A stretch of 64,000 nt of DNA from Conoideocrella luteorostrata (lineage: Eukaryota; Ascomycota; Sordariomycetes; Hypocreales; Clavicipitaceae), in assembly GCA_032433595.1 (NCBI GenBank), contig JASWJB010000026.1, positions 124,001 through 188,000 of the forward strand, written 5' to 3'. The notes below the pieces were generated by a model that saw nothing but the letters and a program-made list of their open reading frames with translations, ran no database searches and was not told the DNA's origin. Every line of letters begins with the position of its first letter. Positions within the stretch are counted from its first letter, which is position 1. Both the position numbers and the translations under genes were made by a program. This document shows, one piece after another, positions 24,794 through 36,679 of this stretch.

Positions 24794-26248
24794 ATGACCC
24801 GAACAACGACAGCGGATAGATTTTCCATTTTTCAATATATACTTCATTTTTTCCCCGCGAAAACCGACCGGCATTACGAACCCCTCGCCACGGAGGATTC
24901 AGACCAGCGAGACGAGGATCCATTGGCGACCGATATCATGGCTGCTCCCAACCAACGGGAGGACCTGGCTGCTCCCAGCAAGAGCGGTTTCAGCCCTTCG
25001 GCGAGGGCTGCCTCTGGCCACAGCGACGGCGGCAGCGACCCCTGTGCGGCGGTCAGCGGTGAGACGTCTTCTGAGACCCACGAAGCCTCCCAGGGTCTCT
25101 ATATCCTCGAGTCCAAGTCAATTCACTGGTGGAGCTACCTGGCGACAGCCGATTTTTGGATTGTAGTTGCTATTGGGCAAGTCTTGGCTCTCTGTATCAC
25201 CGCCACCAATACTTTCACCAGTTTTCTGAACCAGGAGCAATTTAACGCTCCGGCTTTTCAGACACTTTTCAACTACGTGTTCCTCGCTATTATCTATAAC
25301 ACCATCTTCCTATTTCGCGATGGCCACCGTGTCTGGGCTAGAGTTGCGTATCGCGACGGATGGAAATACCTGATCATGGCCTTCCTGGATGTTGAGGGAA
25401 ACTACTTCACCGTTTTGGCTTATCAGTACACTAACATCTTGTCAGCGCAGCTGTTGAACTTTTGGTCAATCGTCTGCGTAGTTCTCATCTCATTCTTCCT
25501 CCTAAAGGTCCGTTACAAATGGTCCCAAGTTCTTGGTATTTTTATCTGCTGTGGTGGCATGGGTATTCTCCTGGGATCTGACTACATCGTGCAACGAGAT
25601 AGCGGCCAGTCTAGTGGCGACTCTAAGCTCAAGGGCGACTTGTTCGGTCTCCTTGGCGCTACTCTTTACGGCACTAGCAATGTCTTGGAAGAATGGCTTG
25701 TTTCCAAGGCGCCCATGCACCATGTCCTTTCTTTCATGGGCCTCTTCGGCGTGGTTATCAACGGTGTTCAAGCTGCCATATTCGACCGCCATACCATTGC
25801 CGGCTCGGCGTGGAGCGGAAAGGTGGGAGGCTATCTCGCTGGATACACTGTGTGCCTTACCCTTTTCTACACCTTGGCACCGCTCATCCTTCGCATGGGA
25901 AGCGCTGCCTTCTTCGACATTTCACTTCTGACCGCCAATTTCTGGGGGGTGATTATCGGAATCCACGTCTTTGGACTCAGCATCCACTTCATGTACCCCA
26001 TTGCCTTTGTATGTATCATCATCGGTCTGGTGATTTATTTCCTCTCTGGCAGCGTCTTGGGTGATTCGAAGAAGCCGTGGTTGGGAGAAAACCAGGAGCA
26101 AGGTGTGGCTGGAGTTGGCACCGCGAAGCTCAGAGCTATCAATGCGGCGCGCCTGGCCCAAGGGGAGCCTGAGAACGGAGCCTGGTCCCATGCGCAGAAG
26201 ACCAGCTTAATGACCAAGCTTCGGAATCTATTTGGCAAGAAAGCATAA
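24794..26248 (+). CDS. SLC35F-type (DUF914) drug/metabolite-like transporter
   Basis: A single-exon, 484-residue protein. A polar, disordered N-terminus (about 110 residues, Ser/Glu/Asp-rich) precedes about ten transmembrane helices. Recognisable family segments are ADFWIVVAIGQVLALCITAT (TM1), FNYVFLAIIYNTIFLFRDG, FLDVEGNYFTVLAYQYTNI (the hallmark loop of SLC35F1/F2-like proteins), SAQLLNFWSIVCVVLISFFL, GIFICCGGMGILLGSDYI, DLFGLLGATLYGTSNVLEEW and LLTANFWGVIIGIHVFGLSI. The family belongs to the DMT superfamily and its fungal members are predicted solute transporters of unknown substrate in the secretory pathway or plasma membrane. The C-terminal tail is basic (LRNLFGKKA). Start chosen at the first ATG of the open frame; a later Met (MAAPNQRED) is possible. 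Confidence 0.9.
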   Translation: MTRTTTADRFSIFQYILHFFPAKTDRHYEPLATEDSDQRDEDPLATDIMAAPNQREDLAAPSKSGFSPSARAASGHSDGGSDPCAAVSGETSSETHEASQGLYILESKSIHWWSYLATADFWIVVAIGQVLALCITATNTFTSFLNQEQFNAPAFQTLFNYVFLAIIYNTIFLFRDGHRVWARVAYRDGWKYLIMAFLDVEGNYFTVLAYQYTNILSAQLLNFWSIVCVVLISFFLLKVRYKWSQVLGIFICCGGMGILLGSDYIVQRDSGQSSGDSKLKGDLFGLLGATLYGTSNVLEEWLVSKAPMHHVLSFMGLFGVVINGVQAAIFDRHTIAGSAWSGKVGGYLAGYTVCLTLFYTLAPLILRMGSAAFFDISLLTANFWGVIIGIHVFGLSIHFMYPIAFVCIIIGLVIYFLSGSVLGDSKKPWLGENQEQGVAGVGTAKLRAINAARLAQGEPENGAWSHAQKTSLMTKLRNLFGKKA

Positions 26249-27045
26249 TGAGTGCGACGGAGGCCTTCATAGAGTATTATATCGGAGGAGGAGGCATTGT
26301 TCAGATTGCATCAGGAGTCATAGTAAAGCATACGTATATAATATATACTCACCCATGAACTTTAGTTACTCTACATATTAAAGTAATATTGCCCAACTTA
26401 TACATTCTTGCAGTATTATACGGAATACCTAGTCGCCCATCGGATCGGCTTAAGGATGAACGGTCCTGCAAAAGCTGCTGTAGCCAAATCCGAGCGACCA
26501 GGGTGGCTCAGCTGGTCTCCTAGGACTCCCTCCCTCCATCACCCTAGATGGCATGCAGCTCGCTAATGGGGAGAGTTTGCCACTCCCTCAGATTGATAGC
26601 TATATATATACTTTCTGTAAACGTGAATGTTTGTTTCAGAATGCATGATGAGTAGAACGGGTACTGCATATGACCTTGCACGTATTTCATTGACATAGGC
26701 GCACAACCCAATTAAACTTGGACAGATGTTTGGCTCACAAAGTTTCCAATTATTTATGTATGTGGCTTTCAGAAGTCACCGGCATGGCACCGACCGCGCC
26801 GGAAAGCAAGCTTGTCCCAATATAGAAAAATAGAAAAAATAAAAAAAATAAAAAAAATAAAAACAACAACTTTAGGAATGACAAATCTGAATGGATGGTG
26901 GGACCCAAGCCCCCATGTTCCCTCTCCCAATATACAAAAACATTGCAATCCAATTGCAGATGAATGAGAAGCATGATGCAACGCTATTTGCTCAGTGAAA
27001 CATAATAGAAAACTCGGCGACATCAAGCCAGTCGACTGAGTATAT
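26249..27045. other. intergenic between convergent genes
   Basis: About 0.8 kb, AT-rich, containing 3' UTRs. An A-rich imperfect repeat (units like AAAAAAATA) lies at about 26822-26866. No gene is supported. Confidence 0.6.
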
Positions 27046-30000
27046 TTAGCCCCTTTTAGACGTACCCCCGTCCGATGTGTCGCCAGAGCTGCCCGGTCTA
27101 TCGGCTCGGCCTGTTTTTAACAGGCCTATACGGCGGTCATGCTCACTCCGTAGTTGCTTCTCCCCCGTCACAACCAGGGTTTTGTCCTCCAGCCCCTCAG
27201 TGAAGGCTGGATCTTTAGAGAGGAACTTCTCGCGAGCCCCTTTGATGCCGGGAGGTAGACGACTGATTGATGGTTGAGATTCAGGAATTATAGATTTGGG
27301 CCATAGAATCCTCTGAGCTTCCTCAACGGTCATCGGAGGCTCTTCGACATGATCGGCTATGGTTCCGTTTGGTTTGTTCGGTGAGATGCGCATCGGCAAT
27401 GGAGTGTCTGAGGAGGCTTGCGTCGGAGTAGTTGGCGAGCCTCCGTCTGCGGATGACCTCTCATCTTTTGCATATCTAGGCGGATTGACAGATAGTTGCC
27501 CGTTGGAATGCACGTCGTTGGGAGGTAGAGTTTCAGTTCCGTCTACGCCATCCAAGTCGTCACCCTCATTGTCCTCGTCATCATCATCGTCGTCCTCTGA
27601 AAGGATTTCTGTATCCGGATCTTGCAATGATACAGCATCTCTTTCATGTCTTTGTTTTTCCTCTTTGATCTTATCGGATTCTTTCTTTGGTATCTTTTCT
27701 TCCGGGTTACGCGACGTACTCGGGGAACCGCTGCGGGTGTGTAAATCGGCCCGAAGAAAATCTCGAAGCAGTTTCACTTCGTATGTTTTATATGTTTCGT
27801 AGAAACCTTTGTTGATCTGAGCAGCAGCTTGGACGTCCCTGGGGTCGTCAAGCTCAGATAAGATCTGAAGGCGGATGGAGCCGCTAAACTCTGCTGCCAC
27901 AGTGTGCGGGTCGGTACCTGCCATGCGTTCCAATCCGGAAGCTGGTAGTGACTCAGGCTCTGTCATTCGATGTTTGGACAATGCCCATCCGTGACTCTTG
28001 CCGCTAATGTTGTGAAGAGTCAGTCCATTGACGCTGTTATAAATGTCGGCAATGGCAGTTCGAAAGGCAGGACTTGGATCACAGACCCCGCCGCGATGAA
28101 TAGGAGATGCTGGGCTGGGCATCATTCTGAGTATTTCTACCAGTTGAGCCAGACTCCTGGACGAATGCTCGTGGCTTCGCGTTTGCGACATTACTGAAGG
28201 CTTCAAGACATGCTGCAAAAGGTTCATTTCGTTCAAAACTAGCATCATCCACCCCAAATTTACAGCGTCACAGCTATGAATACCCTTAGGACATCTCGGA
28301 GAGCTAGTCAAAGTAGTGATAAACGTAGGTGGGACTGCTGGAGTCTGTGAGCTGATCATGGCCTCCGAGACAGGGTTCGAATCATGATCAGTGGACGGGT
28401 CTCGAGTAGGAGGCCGGATGTACTCCTGTACAGCATTGGTACAACAAGAATAAATCTGGTCGACCTTAGCGCACCGTAGCGCCCATATCTTGTCCTTGAT
28501 TTTTTGCGGCCAAGGTTTTGTCTGCAAGTCATTCTCATCAGTCAGGTTAAGTATGGCGCTCTTTGACATGCGTGTGAATAACTGTCTGCATCCAAATGCG
28601 TAGCTAATAACCAGTAGCCCATCCGGCATATCGTCAGCGCCACGATGCATCCATTGAGGCAGCCACCTGTGCTCCACCAAAGGCTCCAAGGGAGCGGTGC
28701 TCCTGTAACGAATACAACACTCGGCCACGGCAACGAATTGCTCGAAACTAACTTCTCTCGGTATTTGGTCATTACGCATATGAGCCGCGTACATAAGAAT
28801 CTCTAGCGATTGGAGCCGATTTACCTCGTACTGAGGCATGCGATAAAGCTTAACTTCCGAACCATCCTGGCAGATGTATGGTGTAGGAGGTGGCGGCAGA
28901 TGAGGGGTAATGTCTTCATCTTCATGCAGTTCTAGAGCGCTTGCATGCCCTGAGAACATGCGGGCAAATATGGGTGATGTCTCTGCTAGCATGTGGGATG
29001 AGACACGGAAACGCAAAGCCGGATCGATGTGCGTTGTCTCGGTACCAAAGTTGGCAAATTCGAGCATGGAATCGCCTCGTGGCGCGATGGTTAAAAATTC
29101 CTGCACGTTTCTTGAAGGTGCAATCCCCGACTCTCCCGACTGAAGTAACTGGCGGATGCGAGTTGCTTCCTGCTTAACCCGTTCATAGTTCCTGAACCGT
29201 ATTTCGTATCGGGGAAACTGGCAACAAGCAAGTCAGTTAGGGCAACTGGTAAAGTGGTGGGCGACATGCTGTGGGCATCTCTTACAAATTGAGGGTCAGC
29301 AGAGAGTAGTCTTGTGACGCTGGCATTTCTCATACGATGTATGGCTTCTCGTCGGAACTTCCTGCTAGTGAAGAGCAGATCAATCATTTCTGGTGTCGCA
29401 TCCCGCTCGTAGCTCTTGTACGTCTCCGCCAAGGTGTCCCTGAAAGCGTCGCACAATGTCTCCAGCCAATTCTTCCATTCTCTGATGGCATTCAAGAACG
29501 GCTCATTGACTGTTCCAGACTTGAAAAGACTGCCTGATGCCACTTCGGTAAGGCTGCGACCACTGAAGGAACTCCGCTGGTCAAAGCCGGTCCCACCAAG
29601 ACCCCAAGGAGAATCTATTGAAGAGTCTCTTCGGGTCATGGACTCGGTGCCGTTGGACATGGATCTCTGTGATCTGAAGTCATCCTGAAGAATGTTATGA
29701 CATAAATTGAGGCATGTTTCTTTGTTTTTGTCAAATTCCGTGTACGCCGAATCAACCTGGCTAGGACCTGAAGGATTTGATCGCATCCTTTGTATTAAGT
29801 TTTGTAGTTGCTTCGAATTCTGCTCTTGGTATTCATTGGACTCTACGGTTCGAAGTTGTGGATCGCTAGGATTAAGCTCTTTCGGGCCCCAAGGCTGCGT
29901 TGCGAACATGTTAGCATGCGTGGTAACGGTTCTCTTGGCATTGGCGTAGGTAGATACCCGCGATTGACTTGTGTTGGGCACTGATGAGGTGGCACATGCA

Positions 30001-30148
30001 ACGGCTATTGTAAATGAGATAGAAAGTTACGTACACCCCGACTTGACTCCGATAATTTATTTTTCTTTTTGCGAAATCGCTGCAATATGTTGGGGCGAGA
30101 GGTGCTGCTGGCGGCGGACTCGCCGCCTTCACTTGTCGTTCGTTGCAT
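27046..30148 (-). CDS. Large BTB/POZ-like protein, uncharacterised
   Basis: Three minus-strand exons: 30148-30037, 29980-29286 and 29217-27046, with introns of 56 nt (GTGTAC...CAG) and 68 nt (GTAAGA...CAG), giving 992 residues. The first exon begins at the only suitable ATG (MQRTTSEGGESAAS) and is basic at its end (RFRKKKNK). An N-terminal helical region includes FLNAIREWKNWLETL and TPEMIDLLFTSRKFRREA. From about residue 300 comes a BTB/POZ-like fold: FRVSSHMLAETSPIFARMFS, then ILMYAAHMRNDQIPREVSFE. A later piece (IRLQILSELDDPRDVQAAAQ) resembles an F-box-type helix pair. The C-terminal 230 residues are charged and disordered, with an acidic run ([15 protein letters not shown]). BTB proteins often serve as adaptors for Cullin-3 ligases; a role here is inference. 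Without the splices the gene would be read as two separate pieces. Confidence 0.8.
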
Positions 30149-32762
30149 GCCGAAGTTCTGGCTTGTCGGTACATTCGTTCAGGGCGTTGGAAAACTTTGT
30201 ACTGTACGGCTCATCAGGTCCGAAATCGCTTTGATGGATGGCGCAGCGTTGTGCAGGTCAAACTTTGAGATTGGAACCTCGTTATCGGGGCGGAGAGAAG
30301 GCAGCAGCATAGCATGGTCTCTATGCCTCTTCAGACGCGGACGAACGGTGAGAAAGACGTGTGCCTGTGTTGGTATATTCGTTTCGTTCGAATGCCATTC
30401 AGCTCCGGTTTTTGCTGAGGGGGTAAATCTCTTCACAAAGTGATGACTTAGTATCGGTGGTTTGCAGGAGCCTCAGAGTGATCAGTGACGACTCGGTAGA
30501 AAAGCCATTGGCCCACTGGCTGGGGACCGAATTCGCAGTTGCAGCTTCCGAACCGTGCTGTTCCTCTCCGGCAACAAGTGAGTCTATATGCATGGAATGC
30601 CGTAAGATCGGAACGTAGAGGTTTATCGTGATGTCGAGTTCCCATCCGCCAATGCCAGTTTGGATTTGTGTACGTGGAAATGAAGCAGTTGATGTCGCTG
30701 GGAGATCGTTGTTCGCCACGAAAAGTCAGGGGGCGTTATCGCAGAGTCTCAGGCACCGGAAGTCGAGTTATTTTTAAAAATAAATAAGTGAATAAAATGC
30801 CCGTCGGCCAGGTCGATCTGTAACGCTACGCAAATAAAGTTGGAATTCTGGGGTACTGTCATGCACGTGTTGTGGGTGTACCGGTGTCAACGTACGTAGG
30901 ATCCGAGCGGGCAGAGACGGGAAAACAGAGAAGAGAAAGCGGAGGAGGGGAAGTGGGGGAGCGAGATCATTGTCTGCTTGTTAGCTGGGCGAGATAGGCG
31001 GGACGGTGGGGTGAGTTGTCTGCGAGTATTGGCAAGGAGAGTTGGGCGGATGTCCGAGCCGGAGTCGGACTGAGGTACAGACGAGGGGAGACGATGATCC
31101 ATGATCGCAATGCGGAGTACAATAGTTACTCTGTGACCTGACGCATCTCACGCAGCGTTCTCGGCCGACGCTATTCTCTAACCTGTCCTACTTGGTATTG
31201 ACACCCCAGCTGTTGGTTCTGTCGGAGTTTTTCTTTCTCAGACAAAAGCAGAAGCCCCCCCCCCATTTTATTTTTTTATTGTCCCAGCTGACTTCTAACT
31301 ACTCTAGAAACGAACAACGGTGAGCTCCAGCCACAGCGCCACGCCATCCACTGTTGTAGGCTTGGCGGGTGCTAGTTATTGCGTACTCCATACTGGGTAC
31401 GGAGTACTTCATACTACGTATACATAGCAGAGTACTTCGTACGGAGTACTCCGATGGTATAGCGACAGACAAACAACAGTGCGCGAACTGCCACCAACTT
31501 TGGTTGACTGGCCAAGCATCCAACTGTCTGCAGTTACGAAACAACCGAAATGTCCACGAACGCAAACATCGTCCGGGGCTTTGATTGCTCCATGAATATG
31601 AGGCACGCGACATTCTCTGTCTTGTTTTCGCTCGCTGCCTGCCTGCTCGCCCGCCCGCGCGCCCGCTTGCCCGCGGTTTGTTGCTGCCTACCCCGTCCTC
31701 ATTTCCCTGCCCTAAGAACACTTGCATCCTGGATGGACAGTTCGTTGCATATTTTTATCCTTCGGTCAGATACCGAGTACTCGTACATTTTACTGCCGTC
31801 CTGCTTATCCAATCTGTTAAAGGCTTGCCCACAACACGATCCAATAATATGCACTGTGTTCCGCCCGATTGGCGCAGGGGCCCGTATTCCGTTTATAGAT
31901 TTATACTCACCGATGGCGATGTACTGGCCGGTCGGCTGACAGAACGGCCGTGCCGTATCTGTTCTTTTTGCTTAGATTGCTACGTGTCCAGCTCGTCTTT
32001 GAGTTCTCTCGTCTTGCCCAAGTGAACATCTGCAGCAAAATAGGCATCAACGGTAGCGGCGTCGAAATCCTTCACTGACGACCAACAATTGGTCCCAGTG
32101 CGGCACAGATTCTATTAATATCCCGGCCACCGAAGAATGTATACTCCAGACACTATTATTTTGGTACAATAGACTCAAGTGACAAGCTTCAAATTGCCGG
32201 TTCTTACTTCCTACACCACCACTCGCACCCACTGCGTCCATTATCGTTAAGCGACGAGCCTCCTCTCAGTGGACCGGCGCCACATGTCACCACTGGGTGA
32301 CCACAGCGTCATGGATGCAAGAGATCTTCATTGCGGTTGACGTCGAAAACTCGAAGCGCATGCCGTAGCCCGATGGCCATGTTCACAGCAGACACGTTAA
32401 ATAGCTTCCAGATTGGTAACGTGAAAGTTTTAACACATGGATTGTCTCCGTGGAAAGGAGCATGAATGACGGCTACTGCGCGACATGTAAATCTTGATCA
32501 CGGTGGTTTGCGCAACACAAAATCGATCGACGTTAACGACATTAATGCTGAATGAAGCTGAATGTATCAATGTCCCCATGTGTTCAGTGTAAAAATTCCC
32601 GCCAACCTTTTAAAACTTGCAGTACCTGGTGCAATGTAGTGCTATTTTATTTCCCATACCAGGCTCCACAAGATGCTGACCACCAACTTGTCCGCAAGCA
32701 GATAATAACCCCTCACTCAACGACGGTTATCTTATTCCATCTTTATTTGTCCTCTTGCCACC
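30149..32762. other. intergenic, 2.6 kb
   Basis: No gene is supported. The region between divergent genes contains C-runs (31257-31264), a CCCG/GCCC-rich stretch near 31640-31675, and a cluster of TACGGAGTACTCCG-type words listed separately. Frames up to 146 codons overlap on the same strand in different phases, which argues against coding. Confidence 0.5.
31383..31454. repeat. Cluster of palindromic GTACTCCGTAC-type words
   Basis: In about 70 bp there are several copies of the self-complementary motif GGAGTACTCC and its variants (GTACTCCATAC, GTACGGAGTAC, GAGTACTTCGTAC, GGAGTACTCCG). Single copies of TACTCCGTA appear elsewhere, for example near 10372, 15115, 21681 and 52980. Confidence 0.75.
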
Positions 32763-33998
32763 ATGACCGCAGATACATCCGCAGAGTACACCGGATACGC
32801 GCAGTACCTGGAGCGGCCCAGCTTCCACAGGAAGTTCACGCTCCCCGCAACGGCAGACCATGGCGCCCTGGACGTAGGATTCTCAGATCTTGGGCGGCAG
32901 CCCGCATCTACAGGCGACCAAGAGGATTCGCTGCCCGTGGTGCTCTTCATGCCGGGCATGTTTGCATCCCGCCTTCATGGCGTCTTGATGGACGTTGTGG
33001 GCCAAAAGATTGGCGTCCGTGTCGTGACTGTCGATCGGTGAGGCTACACACTTCAACACCAACCCTGAGCCGCATTTCTAACACCGGAACCTACCGTCTG
33101 TAGACCCGGAATGGGCCAGTCGACCGACGTAAAGCTGACACAACGCGTCGCAATCTGGGTTGAGCTTGTGCCGCAACTCCTGGCCCACCTTGGAATCCGG
33201 CATGTCTCGCTGGTATCCCACAGCGCGGGGACCATATACCTCCTTAACACGCTGTATAGCTGTCGCGACGTGCTTTCGCCTACGAGACCATATGCCGCCC
33301 TAATGGGTAAGTCATCACATCTTGATGACTAGTGGAAACGCGTGCGTGTGCTGACTACTCCAGCTCCATGGGTGGACGTTGAGCACTCGGGCTCCAAGCT
33401 CATGCAGACGGTGAGGCTGATCCCCAATGCCCTATTTGGCTCCTGGAACACGGTGGCCAAGACAATTGCCAGGAATATAGCGCCCGCAATCGGTTCAAGC
33501 CTCGCGTTTACGGGGAAATGCCTGCAACGAATCAGGCCAGCAACGTCGGATGAACCCGAACCATCCATGAACCGTCTTCATTGGCAAAGGGAGTATGGGC
33601 TCTCGTCTGAGTTTCTAGACGTAGTTATTGAGATGGTAGTGAGCGACATGTTCTTGGAGAATACAGCTGGTGCCAACAGCGAGGCGAGGCAGTGCCTCAA
33701 GAAGGAAGGGAAAGGCATGCGGGGGGTCTACGAGGAGCTCGACGTCTTTGTGCAGGACTTGGTTGCGCAGGAAAGAAATCGTGCACAGGAAGGTAAGCTG
33801 AGGGTAAAGGTATTTTTTGCAGAGGACGACGTCATGATTGGCAAAGGTGGCCAGCGGTACATGGACGCTTGTTGGGACCATGAAAGCGAGTTTGCCGACG
33901 TACTAGAGTATAGTTCTGCGACTGTCGAGAACACTGACCATGATAACGTGATAATGACAGCAGCCGTGTTGGAAGAGATAATTAACGATTGCAGGTAG
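32763..33998 (+). CDS. Alpha/beta-hydrolase fold protein
   Basis: Three exons: 32763-33037, 33104-33306 and 33364-33998, with introns of 66 and 57 nt (GTGAGG...TAG; GTAAGT...CAG), giving 370 residues. The start has a strong context (GCCACCATGACC). The hydrolase core is visible in order: PVVLFMPGMFASR (oxyanion strand and loop), VRVVTVDRPGMGQS across the first splice junction, nucleophile elbow VSLVSHSAGTIYLLN (S-H-S-A-G, residues about 136-140), acid region LRVKVFFAEDDVMIGKGG, and a candidate catalytic His in ENTDHDNVIM near the end. The lid between strands 6 and 7 is long and helical. There is no signal peptide or membrane segment. The family cannot be assigned to one substrate; esterase, lipase or epoxide-hydrolase-like activity is possible. 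It lies at the edge of the conserved half of the window. Confidence 0.85.
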
Positions 33999-35348
33999 CC
34001 GCGAAGGCGACACATAGCGGGAATCGGATTCACATGTTATGCTGGGGGTGGGCCGAGACGACGAGTTCAACCAGTAGGGTCAGCGACTAGATGAGATACC
34101 GCAATCGTTAAAGCTACAGCTAGCGATGGGTTAAATTGACTGTAAACAAGTTCTTGTACTCAAACTAACTATGGATTCAACTTAGGCCCCATAGTTGCAA
34201 GTCGGCTGGCTGGCTGCCATGGCTGTTTAAAACCGTCCAACACTGTTGATACAACTATTTATTCCAAAGCTGCAGCACTACCTTGTTTTCCCGTGTTGCC
34301 GTAATTGCCAAATGTGCCATAAATGTGAATGCTCGCTACTGTTGGCAATCGAAGGATCCGCAGTAGGGAGGTGTTGAGCGGTCGGTTAGGCACCTGTGAG
34401 GCATACCAACCCTAACCCAATGCTTCAGTACACGCAGACAAGAATCAGAACCAGGCTTGTTATGGTTCACCAATTTCAGATTCTTAGCACCATTGAGAGT
34501 GAGTACACTCTACTAATAAGATATAGCTCCTGCGTTTTCCTTATAAGTAGTAGTAAGGGAATAGAGACTGGCGTTTGGAGCCAATGCCTCTTAATCTGGA
34601 TCCATTCATTCTTTTCGGTGGGCTACGTAATGTTATAAACTATATTTATAATAAACTATTCACGCTGTTAATGAGAAAGATTACCTTTGCTGGATTTGGC
34701 AACAGCTTTCAAGCTCTAACTTTTAACTGTAGACGTGTCCTCGGGTACATGCATAACATCGTCACGCTCAATCATGGCCGTGTTATCGATGAAACCACAT
34801 CGGGTTTGAGTTAAGTCGTCATGGTTTCCAACTGCCGTTCTCCTCTTGAAAAAGATCGTTGCGATAATTGTTTCGCTATGACTGAGCCATGCATAGAGAC
34901 AACACGTCACCAATCAGTCGGCCGACCAGGCCGATCCATTCATAACGCTAATTATAGATTGAGGCTCACAAGCGGCCCGACAAACACTCGTGCCACGGCG
35001 GTAGCCAATAAGAGAGACATCGACAGATGTTGGCTCCTAAAATAGGATGATATGCAGAGAAACATCCCTGTATAAGCGATATCGCTCGCGATTATTGCTG
35101 GAATAAGGTTTTTGACCCTATCGATCTGTTAAGTATGTAAGATTAGACCTAGATACATATGTCTGTGAGTAGTAGGAAGTAGCTGGTCCACGTGGTTCCA
35201 TGTGGTAGACTGCTAGATGCACCCACTTCTGTGTAACATTGGGATCAAGGAGGTCACGCCCCTTCTGAATTTCCTGGTGCCTGACATATCTTCGTCTTCT
35301 GGTGAGATCCCATCTTCCCCTTATTAACCTCACGACTCAACCGTTGCA
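33999..35348. other. intergenic, start of AT-rich accessory region
   Basis: About 1.35 kb with no supported gene. AT content visibly rises after about 34.4 kb. Confidence 0.5.
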
Positions 35349-36249
35349 ATGCAGGGTCCGGGCGATCTTGATCTTGATCTTGATCTTCATCCTGGCCTTG
35401 GCCTCCTAAGCATTCGGGGACTCATTCTCTGACCCTTACGGCTACAGCGACTGGGGAGACTATCACGATGCTCCCACATTTCAAATCGATGATTGGATAA
35501 AAGTGACATGGGAAACTAACGCCGCAAAAATGGACACACTCCTAACGGTGGAGACGCCAAAAGATCCGAAACTGCCACAGGAGAGGACATGGCTGCTAAG
35601 TAAGCAATATGCAATCCGTGTTTTGACCCCTTGAACAAAACTAAGTATGAATAGTGAATTCGTCGAGCGTGGAATACGTTTGGCCCGTTAGCCTCGATAG
35701 CTTTTCTACTGAGAGAGCTGCTGCGATCGAAAACGGGACCAGCGCTGCGGTCTGGTTTGGCCTCTTTCCGCCTGGCGAATCACAATACACGGTCGGTTCG
35801 CGCTACATAAACGTTACTACTGTTCCATCTCGCACGAAAGCAACAACGATGGGAAGCTGTACCTCCGTTCCCACGGCTGCAAGTTCCCCTTCACCTGCCG
35901 GAGCGGCTGCCCTGACAGGCTCCAATTCAGGTCCCACGGACTCTTCCCCAAACTCATCCGGTACGGGGTCACCACCGAGCGGTTTGTTCAATGGGGCTGT
36001 TATTGGTGGTGTTTTGGGCAGCTCGCTGGGCGGACTTCTCTCATAGCTGCAGCAGGTTACCTAGGCTGGCGACGTCTCTTTAGAGTCAAACGTCCCGCTG
36101 GCGACCAAAATACAAATGGAGTTTCTGGGCATTTAAAGTACCAGAGCATGACACAGGCCGAGCCACAGGTGCCAAATGTGGAGCACCGGGCATCAGAGTT
36201 GAATGCTGGCCCGCCGTCGCACCCTCCTGTAGCACATGAAGTCTCCTGA
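35349..36249 (+). pseudogene. Broken KRE9/KNH-like Ser/Thr-rich surface protein
   Basis: The pieces of one type-I surface protein lie in order but in different frames. The ATG at 35349 is in one frame; the hydrophobic signal sequence (ILILILIFILALAS, encoded by GATCTT repeats) is in the next, so a frameshift lies at about 35352-35362. An in-frame TAA follows at 35407-35409. The ectodomain (SDPYGYSDWGDYHD, IDDWIKVTWETN) crosses a good intron (35600-35654, GTAAGC...TAG) into VEYVWPVSLDSF and VWFGLFPPG, the pattern of Kre9/Knh-type beta-glucan-associated domains. A Ser/Pro-rich linker and a Gly-rich transmembrane start (GAVIGGVLGSSLGGLL) come next. A two-base slip at about 36036-36044 separates this from IAAAGYLGWRRLFRVKR and a cytoplasmic tail ending at 36249. 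Three independent lesions make it a pseudogene rather than a missed intron. Confidence 0.75.
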
Positions 36250-36643
36250 GAAGTGTCAACGTTGCTGTCCTTTGACATATCTGCGGTGCCTGATGTGTTC
36301 TCGCTGATATGCACGTGTGCTAGCAATAGACCCGGTGAACGAGATAGACAAACGGCGCGCTTCACCGTTGACTTTAGTCGCAAGGCCCGTTCAGCAAAGA
36401 ATGCACGTTTACGCCACGTTGATTAAATGAACCATTAGATATCCAGATCGTCTGTCGGTAGTCCGCCATTCCATCTGGATGTTGATTGGCTAACGGAGGT
36501 AACTCCATGTGCCCGCCTCTCCACCTTCAACATTTGTCCCCAATCAAAGCTTAGGTTGACGATGCTTTGACATCATCTTACTGATCAATCGTTTAGACAA
36601 TATTATTTGACATCCTCTTCTCTGACCATCATTTGTGTTTAAA
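36250..36643. other. promoter region of the Zn2Cys6 regulator
   Basis: About 0.4 kb with no gene. It presumably contains the promoter and leader of the downstream regulator. No TATA box is evident. Confidence 0.5.
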
Positions 36644-36679
36644 ATGGCAGGCGGCGCTCCTTCCTATTTCGGTGTGTGA
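36644..36679 (+). promoter_or_regulatory. uORF overlapping the regulator start (TGATG)
   Basis: An 11-codon reading frame (MAGGAPSYFGV) begins in a strong context (TTTAAAATGGCA). Its TGA stop shares one base with the ATG of the Zn2Cys6 regulator, forming TGATG. Such overlap fits termination-reinitiation control. An unseen splice variant using the upstream ATG is an alternative. Confidence 0.5.

Noticed and set aside
31299..32025. Several 130-146 codon frames on both strands
   Set aside because: They overlap in different phases over repeat-rich, GC-skewed DNA and have no protein-like features.
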